A stretch of DNA of 7,602 nt from Thermococcaceae archaeon (GCA_026986455.1 JALSON010000326.1:1-7602); one strand, 5' to 3'. Counted from the stretch's first letter, positions 1-5,731 are shown. The notes: generated from the letters alone by a model not told the origin. Program-made: numbers and translations.

Positions 1-1
1 A

Positions 2-1018
2 AGAAAGCTCGCAGAATCAGGAAAGTCGGTGCTGGCCGTTGAGCATGACCTGGCCGTCCTTGACTACCTGAGCGACATCATCCACGTAGTCTACGGAAAG
101 CCCGGAACCTACGGTATATTCTCAAAGCCGAAGGGCGTTAGAAACGGCATAAACGAATTCCTCAGGGGTTATCTGAGGGATGAAAACGTGCGCTTCAGGC
201 CGTATGAAATCCGCTTTACAAAGAGCGGCGAGAGGAAGAGCCAGGGGAGCGAGATACTCGTGGAATATCCGCGTCTTGTCAAGGACTACGGTGGCTTCAG
301 ACTTGAGGCCGAGCCGGGAATGCTCTACATGGGGGAGGTTGTGAGCATAGTGGGCCCCAACGGCATCGGTAAGACCACCTTCGTGAAGATGCTCGCCGGT
401 GTTGAGGAGCCCACGGAGGGGAAGGTCGACTGGGAACTCAAGGTCTCCTACAAGCCCCAGTATATCAGGGCGGACTACGAGGGCACGGTGCATGAACTCC
501 TCAGCAAAATAGACCCCTCAAAGCTTCTCAGCAACTTCTACAAAACCGAGCTTCTGAATCCACTCGGCATACCCGACCTCTATGACAAGCAGGTTAGCGA
601 GCTGAGCGGAGGCGAACTCCAGAGGGTTGCGATAACAGCATGCCTGCTCAGGGACGCAGACCTCTATCTCCTCGACGAGCCCTCAGCGTATCTCGACGTC
701 GAACAGCGCCTGGCCGCTTCAAGGGCAATAAGGCACCTCATGGAGAAGGGGGAGAAGACGGCTCTTGTGGTGGAGCACGACGTTCTGATGATAGACTACA
801 TCAGCGACAGGATAATGGTTTTCGAAGGAACTCCCGGAACCTACGGTAAGGCCCTTCCGCCGATGGGGATGCGTGAGGGGATGAACAGGTTCCTTGAGGG
901 GGTCGGCATAACATTCCGCAGAGACCCTGACTCAGGGAGGCCGAGGGCAAACAAGGAGGGCAGCGTGAAGGACAGAGAGCAGAAGGAGAGCGGCGAATAC
1001 TACTACGTGACCCCGTGA
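2..1018 (+). CDS. ABCE1 / RNase L inhibitor homologue, ribosome-recycling ATPase (3' part)
   Basis: The frame is open at the left edge (first full codon at 2), so the N-terminal Fe-S domain and most of the first ATPase domain lie outside. The GTG at 29 is internal, not a start. Residue numbers below count from codon 29. Visible are the H-loop of the first nucleotide-binding domain (VEHD, 4-7), the first hinge (PGTYGIF to FLRGYL, about 25-49), then a full second ATPase domain: Walker A GPNGIGKTT (109-117), Q-loop Gln143, signature LSGGELQ (192-198), Walker B DLYLLDEP (211-218), H-loop His250, and the second hinge ending in GEYYY. Two tandem ABC domains with hinge motifs and no membrane segments are diagnostic of ABCE1. 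The known family role is ATP-driven splitting of ribosomal subunits after termination, in the cytoplasm. All motifs are intact. A T-rich tract follows, so the gene probably ends its transcript here. Confidence 0.96.
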   Translation, partial: RKLAESGKSVLAVEHDLAVLDYLSDIIHVVYGKPGTYGIFSKPKGVRNGINEFLRGYLRDENVRFRPYEIRFTKSGERKSQGSEILVEYPRLVKDYGGFRLEAEPGMLYMGEVVSIVGPNGIGKTTFVKMLAGVEEPTEGKVDWELKVSYKPQYIRADYEGTVHELLSKIDPSKLLSNFYKTELLNPLGIPDLYDKQVSELSGGELQRVAITACLLRDADLYLLDEPSAYLDVEQRLAASRAIRHLMEKGEKTALVVEHDVLMIDYISDRIMVFEGTPGTYGKALPPMGMREGMNRFLEGVGITFRRDPDSGRPRANKEGSVKDREQKESGEYYYVTP

Positions 1019-1021
1019 GCC

Positions 1022-1037
1022 GTTCTTTTTAATTTCT
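1022..1037 (+). terminator. T-rich tract after ABCE1 gene
   Basis: Four bases after the ABCE1 stop comes a T-rich run (GTTCTTTTTAATTTCTG). Archaeal RNA polymerase commonly terminates at oligo-T without a hairpin. The tract is short, so the call is tentative. Confidence 0.4.
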
Positions 1038-1120
1038 GACCCGGTAAATCTTTGATTAAACCTACATAAACGATAACAAACGTTCTTTAACACTTATGGA
1101 TGAAAAAAAGCAGCTGACAG

Positions 1121-1133
1121 GTTTAATTTAAAC
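1121..1133. repeat. Perfect 6+1+6 palindrome GTTTAATTTAAAC
   Basis: GTTTAA and TTAAAC are exact inverted repeats around one T. The site lies in the AT-rich spacer about 50 bp upstream of the TATA box of the surface-protein gene, a plausible position for an activator site. The spacer is AT-rich, so a chance palindrome is possible. No regulator is known from the sequence. Confidence 0.4.
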
Positions 1134-1161
1134 AAACAGTAACGTTAATGTACGATTGCAT

Positions 1162-1178
1162 GAAAAAAGCTTAAATAT
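1162..1178 (+). promoter_or_regulatory. BRE/TATA promoter of the surface-protein gene
   Basis: A purine-rich BRE-like stretch (GAAAAAAGC) runs directly into a TATA-like element CTTAAATAT (1170-1178). Counting about 25 bp downstream puts the start of transcription near 1198-1202, giving a leader of only about 12-16 nt that still holds the Shine-Dalgarno sequence at 1201-1208. The TATA element lies inside the palindrome at 1173-1187. Confidence 0.65.
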
Positions 1179-1187
1179 GACATATTT
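1173..1187. repeat. Perfect 7+1+7 palindrome over the TATA box (candidate operator)
   Basis: AAATATG and CATATTT are exact inverted repeats around a single A. The left arm coincides with the TATA box, so a dimeric protein bound here would block TBP/TFB. This is inference from position and symmetry; TATA boxes are themselves AT-rich, which raises the chance background. Confidence 0.45.
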
Positions 1188-1200
1188 CATAAAAATACAC

Positions 1201-1208
1201 GAGGTGAT
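1201..1208 (+). promoter_or_regulatory. Strong ribosome binding site GAGGTGAT
   Basis: It matches eight consecutive bases of the complement of the archaeal 16S rRNA 3' end. It sits 5 nt before ATG 1214 and 8 nt before ATG 1217, so it fixes the start to one of these two adjacent codons. Together with the close TATA box it suggests a well-expressed gene. Confidence 0.8.
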
Positions 1209-1213
1209 GGGAT

Positions 1214-2377
1214 ATGATGGGGAGAAAAGCTCTGGCACTGGCCTTTAGTTTTCTGATACTGGCGGTGCCGCTGACGTTCAGGGGGGTATCAGCTGCAACT
1301 CCCAGCATTGTCATACTGGTCAGCGACAACGAGGCGGACTGCACGCTGGCCCAGTACATAGCAAACCTGACAGGAGTTCCAGTGGTGACAACACCGTGGG
1401 GAGTCTACGATCCCAACATAACAACGAAGATAGTTAGCTACGCCCCCGATGAGGTGGTAATAATAGGCGGGCCCGCCGCAGTTCCGGATGAGTACGTGGA
1501 AGACCTTCAGAACCTCAGCATAACCGTTGAGAGATGGTGGGGAAAGAACAGGTATGAAACTGATCTCGCTGTAATCAAAAACGCAACCTCCAAGTTCCAG
1601 CTCCAGTTCCAGGGCAGGATAATAATCGCCGCTGGTAACGACACGATGGCAATAGAGAAAGCCCTTCAGGTGGCAATTAAGGAGAGGGCGATGATAGTCT
1701 TTGTGAACAGGACGTCGAACATAAGCACTGTCATGATGAAGCTGAAGGTTAAAACCCCCAGAATGATGCTGATCGGAACTCCCTTTGCAAACAGAACCAT
1801 TGAGAAAATAAGGAAGCAGATAAAGGAACACTTCGGGGAGTTCAACTGCTCCGAGATGAGGGTGAACATAACCGCCGAGAGCGTGCTGAAGGTCATAAAC
1901 TCAACGGAGGCAAGAATCAACACAGCTGAAAGCCTCCTGAAGAACGTCACATCCCCAGCGGCCGAGAGAATGCTTGAACTTGCCAAGAAGCAACTCACCC
2001 TGGCCAAAGAGGCATATAAAGAGGGCAAATATGGAGAGGCCTACGGCCTTGCAATTGCAGCAGGCATGAAGGCAAACTTTGTTGTTAAGTTTGCCGACAG
2101 GGACTTCAGGGAGGAGCTTCACCTCCACATGGGACTGGTGCTTAGAAGGGAGCTCTTCAGGCTCGGAATACAGATCGGCTTTATGAAAAATGCCGGCATA
2201 GATGTGCAGGATGCCCAGAAGCTCCTTGAGGAAATAAAGGCCGCCATTAAGAACGGCGATTATGACACCGCACATGAGCTTCTGGCCCAGCTCAAGGAAC
2301 TGCTGAGGGAGAAATACAGAACCGGCAGGGGCATAATCAAGGAGAAGCACCACCCTGTGAAGAAACACAGGCCATGA
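1214..2377 (+). CDS. Secreted surface protein with cell-wall-binding-repeat-2-like region and helical C-terminus
   Basis: The 387-residue product starts with a signal peptide: MGRK, a hydrophobic core to about residue 20, and a likely cut after VSA27. Residues 30-125 contain VVIIGGPAAVP (81-91) and VERWWGKNRYETD (105-117), the pattern of the cell wall binding repeat 2 family (PF04122). A second alpha/beta segment follows to about 210 (RIIIAAGNDT, MMLIGTPFANR). From about 215 on the protein is charged and helical, with LAKEAYKEGKYGEAYGLA (263-280) and LLEEIKAAIKNGDYDTAHELL (337-357) looking like related helical hairpins, and it ends in a basic tail (KEKHHPVKKHRP). Twelve N-x-S/T sequons all lie at 51-244 and none in the last 140 residues. 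Only two cysteines occur after the signal (43, 212), possibly a disulfide. There is no C-terminal membrane anchor. A role at the S-layer or cell surface is inferred; the ligand is unknown. It is transcribed alone, with its own promoter and terminator. Confidence 0.8.
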   Translation: MMGRKALALAFSFLILAVPLTFRGVSAATPSIVILVSDNEADCTLAQYIANLTGVPVVTTPWGVYDPNITTKIVSYAPDEVVIIGGPAAVPDEYVEDLQNLSITVERWWGKNRYETDLAVIKNATSKFQLQFQGRIIIAAGNDTMAIEKALQVAIKERAMIVFVNRTSNISTVMMKLKVKTPRMMLIGTPFANRTIEKIRKQIKEHFGEFNCSEMRVNITAESVLKVINSTEARINTAESLLKNVTSPAAERMLELAKKQLTLAKEAYKEGKYGEAYGLAIAAGMKANFVVKFADRDFREELHLHMGLVLRRELFRLGIQIGFMKNAGIDVQDAQKLLEEIKAAIKNGDYDTAHELLAQLKELLREKYRTGRGIIKEKHHPVKKHRP

Positions 2378-2385
2378 TAATTCGG

Positions 2386-2425
2386 CCTCTTTTGTTTATT
2401 TTCCTGTTCTATTTTATTTTTATTC
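2386..2425 (+). terminator. T-rich terminator after the surface-protein gene
   Basis: Right after tandem stops (TGATAA) comes a 40-nt tract made of repeated T runs (CTTTTG, ATTTTCC, ATTTTATTTTTATT). This is the usual look of an intrinsic archaeal terminator and separates this gene from the next operon. Confidence 0.7.
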
Positions 2426-2444
2426 ATGGATGAAAGCAGGCCTT

Positions 2445-2459
2445 CGAAAGTTTTTTATC
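2445..2459 (+). promoter_or_regulatory. BRE/TATA promoter of the regulator operon
   Basis: CGAAAG followed by TTTTTTATC matches the archaeal BRE plus TATA pattern. Transcription would start near 2481, giving a leader of about 40-48 nt. A second, weaker TATA-like stretch (TTTTAATAT, 2504-2512) lies about 22-25 bp before ATG 2529 and could give a leaderless transcript. Confidence 0.55.
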
Positions 2460-2528
2460 CCCCTTCTTCAGAGTGTGTAATGTGTATATGCCTTATGTTA
2501 GCATTTTAATATGTGATACGTGGTTGAA

Positions 2529-2822
2529 ATGGTAAAGAGCATCCAAGAGATAACCACAATCGCAGAGGCTCTGAGCTCTCCGATCAGGGTCAGAATACTG
2601 AAGATGCTCTGTGAGAAGGAGTGGTACGTTTATGAACTCGCCAAGACCCTCAACATATCAAGGCAGCTGCTCTATCTTCACCTGAAAAAACTTGAAAAGG
2701 CGGGGCTGGTGGAGAGCGAGCTCCGTCTGGAACCCAATGACCCCAGAGCGAAAAAATATTATAAAGCAAAGCAGTTTAGACTTATGGTTGATAATGAAGT
2801 TATAAAAAATCTGGAGGAGTGA
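2529..2822 (+). CDS. ArsR-like winged helix-turn-helix transcriptional regulator
   Basis: This is a 97-residue protein if read from ATG 2529, or 100 from GTG 2520. An in-frame TGA at 2514 excludes anything longer. Neither start has a good Shine-Dalgarno: GTGAT at 2513-2517 is 11 nt from the ATG but only 2 nt from the GTG, so I favour the ATG. The sequence fits an ArsR/MarR-type winged helix: helix 1 IAEALSSPIRVRILKML, the DNA-reading helix ISRQLLYLHLKKLEKAGLV, and a wing reaching PRAKKYYKA. The SPIRVRILKML start is typical of archaeal ArsR-like regulators. I see no clustered cysteines that would make a metal site, so the inducer is unknown. It is the first gene of a three-gene operon, and its stop lies within the translation signals of the small membrane protein that follows, so the two are probably translationally coupled. 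It probably binds DNA as a dimer. Confidence 0.85.
   Translation: MVKSIQEITTIAEALSSPIRVRILKMLCEKEWYVYELAKTLNISRQLLYLHLKKLEKAGLVESELRLEPNDPRAKKYYKAKQFRLMVDNEVIKNLEE
2813..2817 (+). promoter_or_regulatory. Ribosome binding site GGAGG that decides the start of the small membrane protein
   Basis: GGAGG lies inside the last codons of the regulator gene. It is 7 nt before ATG 2825, an ideal spacing, but only 1 nt before the GTG at 2819 that also opens the frame. This favours ATG 2825 and a 66-residue product. Confidence 0.7.
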
Positions 2823-2824
2823 TT

Positions 2825-3025
2825 ATGATGCAGTACGGTGGAACACCAAGCGGATGGATTTCCATAACCCTCGGGCTGATTCTCATTGTGATAGTCGTGT
2901 TTGCGTTCTACCAGATGAACAGGACACTGAATGAGCTTAAACTTGAGCTTGCAAACCTGAGGAACTCCCTCGAAGAGACAAAGAGATACACAGAGGACGT
3001 CAAGAGGAAGCTTGAAGAGGTCTGA
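2825..3025 (+). CDS. Small membrane-anchored coiled-coil protein (unknown function)
   Basis: The 66-residue product has a short polar N-terminus (MMQYGGTPSG), one strongly hydrophobic segment (about residues 11-29, WISITLGLILIVIVVFAFY) and a C-terminal helix rich in Leu, Glu, Lys and Arg (about 30-66). In that helix leucines and other apolar residues recur in heptad-like spacing (LNELKLELANLRNSLEETKR), suggesting a parallel coiled coil. With few charges before the segment and a Lys/Arg-rich C-terminal part, the coiled coil is expected in the cytoplasm. I do not recognise a named family. The start overlaps the translation signals of the upstream regulator, and the next gene begins 11 nt after its stop, so all three are likely co-transcribed. 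Its fixed position next to a DNA-binding protein suggests it may tether or control that regulator, but this is inference only. Confidence 0.75.
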   Translation: MMQYGGTPSGWISITLGLILIVIVVFAFYQMNRTLNELKLELANLRNSLEETKRYTEDVKRKLEEV

Positions 3026-3036
3026 AGGCTGATAGC

Positions 3037-4026
3037 ATGCTGCCGGGCAAAGTTCCTCCCGAAAAACTGAAGGAGATAGTCTTCAATAACCTCGGCGCTG
3101 AGGGTGAGAGGATTATAATCCGCTCGGGCCTTGGTGTGGATGCTGCCGCCATAGATTTTGGCGACACCGTACTGGTGGCATCAACGGATCCCATAACCGG
3201 AGCAGGAAGAAACATAGGCTTCTACGCGGTTCACGTCAATGCCAACGATGTGGCGACCTTCGGGGCGAGGCCGAAGTGGTTCCTCGCTACCGTCCTTCTG
3301 CCGGAGGATGCGGATGAAAGGCTTCTGGAGGAGATTATGGAAGGGATTCACCACAACTGCAGGGAACTTGGGGTTGCGGTTATCGGCGGCCATACTGAGG
3401 TAACACCCGGGCTGAAAAGGCCGATAGTCGTCGGCACAATGCTCGGCGAGGTCAGGAGGGAAAGGCTCGTCACCTCAAACGGGGCCCGGCCCGGGGATGC
3501 GATAATCCTGACCAAGGGTGCGGGAATTGAGGGGACGGCAATAATAGCGGGCGAGAAGGAGTGCGAGCTTAGAGAAGCGTTTGGTGAGGATTTCGTTGAG
3601 AGTGCGAAAGCTTTTCTGACCAGAATAAGCGTCGTGAAGGATGCACTCATTGCAGGTGAAATCGGCGTTCATGCCATGCACGACCCGACGGAAGGGGGAA
3701 TAGCCAACGGTCTGCATGAGATGGCGGAGGCAGCGGGTCTCGGGTTTAGGGTTTATTATGATAAAATCCCCATAGCCGAGGAAACCAGAAAAATCTGCGA
3801 GTTCTATGACCTCAACCCCCTTGCCCTGATCAGCTCCGGAGCTTTGATGATAGCGGCGGCACAGGAAAAGGCCGCCCGGATTGTGGAGGCACTAAGGGAG
3901 AATGGCATAAACGCAGCAGTTATCGGAGAGTTCCTTAACAGCAGGGACAGACGCCTCATCATCCGGGATGGGGAGGAGAGAGCTCTGGAACAGCCCCCAA
4001 CGGACGAGCTCTGGAAGGTTGTTTAG
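3037..4026 (+). CDS. AIR synthase-related protein (HypE/PurM/ThiL superfamily)
   Basis: The 329-residue product has the full ATP-binding plan of the PurM/HypE superfamily. It has GVDAAAID (33-40), STDPITG (49-55), VHVNANDVATFGARP (65-79; the Asn-Asp pair binds Mg-ATP in relatives), GGHTEV (117-122), the loop TKGAGIEGTAI (159-169) and HDPTEGGIANGLHEMA (215-230). It is closest to HypE, the hydrogenase-maturation enzyme, but HypE ends in a conserved cysteine motif (PRIC) that carries the carbamoyl/cyano group, and this protein ends TDELWKVV without cysteine. It is therefore probably a HypE-like paralogue with a different substrate, and no hyp or hydrogenase genes are visible nearby. It lies 11 nt after the small membrane protein. 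The ribosome binding site before ATG 3037 is weak (AGGCTGAT). Its stop overlaps the stop of the opposite-strand gene. Confidence 0.85.
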   Translation: MLPGKVPPEKLKEIVFNNLGAEGERIIIRSGLGVDAAAIDFGDTVLVASTDPITGAGRNIGFYAVHVNANDVATFGARPKWFLATVLLPEDADERLLEEIMEGIHHNCRELGVAVIGGHTEVTPGLKRPIVVGTMLGEVRRERLVTSNGARPGDAIILTKGAGIEGTAIIAGEKECELREAFGEDFVESAKAFLTRISVVKDALIAGEIGVHAMHDPTEGGIANGLHEMAEAAGLGFRVYYDKIPIAEETRKICEFYDLNPLALISSGALMIAAAQEKAARIVEALRENGINAAVIGEFLNSRDRRLIIRDGEERALEQPPTDELWKVV

Positions 4027-4904
4027 AGCTCCACCGCTATGTTCATGCCCTCTTCTTCCTCAATCGTCTTCAGGAGGGCTAGTATCTGTGAGGGCTCCAG
4101 ACGGATTCTTCTCAGGTGCTCATAGACGCGTTTAATCTCCTCCTTCTCGGCACCTTCCTTCCTGCTGTAAAGGTACATGAGGACGGCAAACAGAACCCCT
4201 CTGAGACTCTGCTCGCCCAGAGGAAGAGCCTTCCAGCCGTTTTCATTTACGTAGGCTGTCCTTGGGGTTTCCACTCCGGTCAGTTTATCCACTGGGATGA
4301 GGCTGCTCCGTCCGGCGCGTAGGTATGCAATCAGCACATCTTCACCGAACCCCTCATTTCTTAGACCATTGAAGCTCAGTTCAAAGGCTTTTAAGAGAGC
4401 GGAAAGCTTTTCAATTTTGCTGATCCTATCCTTTGAGAGCAGCGAGAGCTTGAGTGTGCTTCTCTCAAGGGGCTCATTCTCCAGGTTAACCTTAAGGAGG
4501 ATTCTATCGGAAATGCGTGATCCCTCTTCAAACGCCTTCAGCACTATCCACACGGCCCCATTCGTCAGTATACCGTATCTGACTCCCGTATTGAAGCAGT
4601 ACCTGCCGAGCTGTCTCAGGGGCTTCCCGTTTTTGATGATATTTACACCGAGGTTCTTGACCTCCACGTATGCAAAGACATTCCCGTCAAGAATCAGAGC
4701 GTAGTCGGCCCTTCCGTCCTCGGTCTTCTCCTCGGGACGCACCTCAAAGGGGTTGTCCCATTCCCAGCCGAGGGTTCTGAATACATGTCCTATCAGATGC
4801 TGCTTTACAGCCTCCTCGTTTCTTAAATAGAGCTCCCTGTGGGTATTGATTTTGAGCACTACCTCACTCACAGTATCCCTGAGCTCATCCATCCCGGGCA
4901 CCAT
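4023..4904 (-). CDS. HsdR N-terminal-like protein with PD-(D/E)xK nuclease fold, standalone
   Basis: The 293-residue product carries the nuclease-like domain of type I restriction R subunits (HSDR_N family) in its first ~140 residues. Motifs are an acidic helix EEAVKQHLIGHVFRTLGW (30-47, Glu31 candidate), DGRADYALILDG (63-74, with Asp67), EVK (81-83) and QLGRY (98-102, the QxxxY motif of this group), followed by GILTNGAVWIVL. All expected catalytic residues are present, so the domain could cut nucleic acid, although many such single-domain archaeal proteins are uncharacterised. Residues 150-293 are a charged, mainly helical region I cannot assign. No helicase, methylase or specificity subunit is visible. 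Starts are ATG 4904 or ATG 4892; the latter has a GGTG 6 nt upstream. It lies 20 nt behind the DUF364 gene on the same strand. Confidence 0.8.
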   Translation of the reverse strand: MVPGMDELRDTVSEVVLKINTHRELYLRNEEAVKQHLIGHVFRTLGWEWDNPFEVRPEEKTEDGRADYALILDGNVFAYVEVKNLGVNIIKNGKPLRQLGRYCFNTGVRYGILTNGAVWIVLKAFEEGSRISDRILLKVNLENEPLERSTLKLSLLSKDRISKIEKLSALLKAFELSFNGLRNEGFGEDVLIAYLRAGRSSLIPVDKLTGVETPRTAYVNENGWKALPLGEQSLRGVLFAVLMYLYSRKEGAEKEEIKRVYEHLRRIRLEPSQILALLKTIEEEEGMNIAVEL

Positions 4905-4923
4905 ATCCTTTTACCCGGCAGCG

Positions 4924-4933
4924 TTTAAATACT
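4924..4933 (-). promoter_or_regulatory. TATA-like element across the upstream stop codon
   Basis: Read on the minus strand, GTATTTAAAC spans the TAA stop of the DUF364 gene. It lies about 20-28 bp before ATG 4904, so transcription from it would start at or just after that codon. This could be an internal promoter for the HsdR-N-like gene with no leader, or a chance match within a normal operon. Confidence 0.35.
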
Positions 4934-5674
4934 TAGCCCCACAGGGATGACGTATTTCCTGCTGCCCTCCTCAAACCCTCTGAATGATCCGAGCTTCAGC
5001 CGTTTAATTGCCCTATCAGTATCAACAACCCTCATTGCTGCCAGATGGGTGATTCCAGTCCCTCTCAGGAAGTCGGGCAGAAGCTGGGCGGTTGGTCCCG
5101 TCAGAACAACGAGTTTTGCCCGTCTGGAGCGGTCGAGTATCATCTCAAGGGTTCCGTTCAGGATTGCAGAACCGCTGATTATCACCGCATCCATCTCGGG
5201 CAGCAGGTGGTATTCGAGGGAATCGCTCAGCGTCTCCCTGTCCCAGAGCTTCGGATTCCTCTCAAACACATACGTGTGAAAGCGCTCTCTGAGTGCCCGG
5301 ACGAGAGGAGGCATGTTGCCTATGACCGCAACCTTCTCAAATTCCCCATCAAGGAGCTCCGTAACATCTGTGTCCCCGGCATCCCCAAGATCAATGTAAT
5401 ACTGTGAGACCGCATTTATTGCGGCCACTGCAAGGGTTCTCTCAATAATGTTCAGGCTGTCTGCTTTCTCTATAAAGCCCTCAACCGAGAGCTCATCAAA
5501 CGACGTCCTGTACCTCTGAATCTCCTCCGGGAGCGTCATGGCGACACCCATGGCCCTAATCCCCTCCCTCTCAACCAGAACGTACGTGTAGGGGAGGGCA
5601 AAGGAAAAATCCAGAAGCTTAAATTCTTCCTCAATAATCCCCAGGGCTTTTTTCTTTATCTTTCCGAGCAGCAT
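4925..5674 (-). CDS. DUF4213/DUF364 protein, putative heavy-metal chelation family
   Basis: The 249-residue product matches the two-part layout of the DUF4213-DUF364 family. The N-terminal part (about 1-95) ends in the conserved helix IIERTLAVAAINAVSQYY (76-93). The C-terminal Rossmann-like part (about 105-245) shows KVAVIGNMPPLV (114-125), a FERNP turn (137-141), LLPEMDAVIISGSAILNGTLE (157-177) and VVLTGPTAQLLPDFL (189-203), all hallmark segments of DUF364. Family members are annotated as putative heavy-metal chelators, some linked to metal-cofactor genes, but no reaction is proven and I see no rich Cys/His cluster here. Start ATG 5674 has GGAG about 10 nt upstream. It is the first gene of a minus-strand pair and shares a divergent promoter region with the amidotransferase gene. 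Confidence 0.88.
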   Translation of the reverse strand: MLLGKIKKKALGIIEEEFKLLDFSFALPYTYVLVEREGIRAMGVAMTLPEEIQRYRTSFDELSVEGFIEKADSLNIIERTLAVAAINAVSQYYIDLGDAGDTDVTELLDGEFEKVAVIGNMPPLVRALRERFHTYVFERNPKLWDRETLSDSLEYHLLPEMDAVIISGSAILNGTLEMILDRSRRAKLVVLTGPTAQLLPDFLRGTGITHLAAMRVVDTDRAIKRLKLGSFRGFEEGSRKYVIPVGLSI

Positions 5675-5712
5675 AGTTCCCCATCTCCTTACTCCCCTAA
5701 AAACTTTTGGTG

Positions 5713-5725
5713 AAGCTTTAAGCTT
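5713..5725. repeat. AAGCTT-T-AAGCTT symmetric element in the divergent promoter
   Basis: Two copies of the self-complementary hexamer AAGCTT flank one T, so the element reads as both a direct and an inverted repeat. It sits between two divergent genes and abuts the TATA stretch used by either strand. It is a candidate operator, by position only. Confidence 0.4.
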
Positions 5726-5731
5726 TTATAT
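5723..5731. promoter_or_regulatory. Shared TATA region for divergent transcription
   Basis: CTTTTATAT on the plus strand reads ATATAAAAG on the minus strand. For the plus strand the start of transcription would fall near 5752-5755, leaving a leader of 6-9 nt that contains GGTGG (5752-5756) before ATG 5761. For the minus strand it would fall near 5701, leaving a leader of about 27 nt that holds GGAGAT before ATG 5674. Other minus-strand TATA-like stretches nearby (CTTAAAG, TTTTTAG) are possible instead. Confidence 0.5.

Noticed and set aside
640..849. Short plus-strand frame inside the ABCE1 gene
   Set aside because: It is arginine-rich out-of-frame reading of a conserved ABC domain with no translation signal.
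1083..1092. GTTCTTTAAC resembling the SurR redox-regulator site
   Set aside because: The known motif is GTT-n3-AAC. Here the spacer is four bases, and no second half-site with proper spacing is present.
1095..1120. Possible C/D box guide RNA (GGATGAA followed by CTGA)
   Set aside because: The C box does not match RTGATGA, the boxes are only about 10 nt apart, and no C'/D' pair follows.
1289..1831. Long minus-strand open frame (180 codons) opposite the surface-protein gene
   Set aside because: It is cysteine- and histidine-rich, low in normal domain pattern, lacks promoter and ribosome binding site, and mirrors a well-supported plus-strand gene. The same holds for minus-strand frames at 122-493, 1666-2028, 1901-2368, 3348-3650, 6335-7012 and 7313-7528, and for plus-strand frames at 4116-4704 and 4947-5407 opposite minus-strand genes.
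3037..4026. Naming this gene hypE
   Set aside because: The C-terminal cysteine motif required for HypE chemistry is missing and there are no hyp or hydrogenase genes around it.
4006..4031. Hairpin from two GAGCTC copies around the convergent stops
   Set aside because: The arms are just a 6-bp self-complementary word with a 14-nt loop and no T run on either strand, so it is too weak to call a bidirectional terminator.
4023..5674. A restriction-modification or other defence island
   Set aside because: Only one nuclease-like domain is present. There is no methylase, helicase, specificity subunit, integrase, repeat array or compositional break to support an island.
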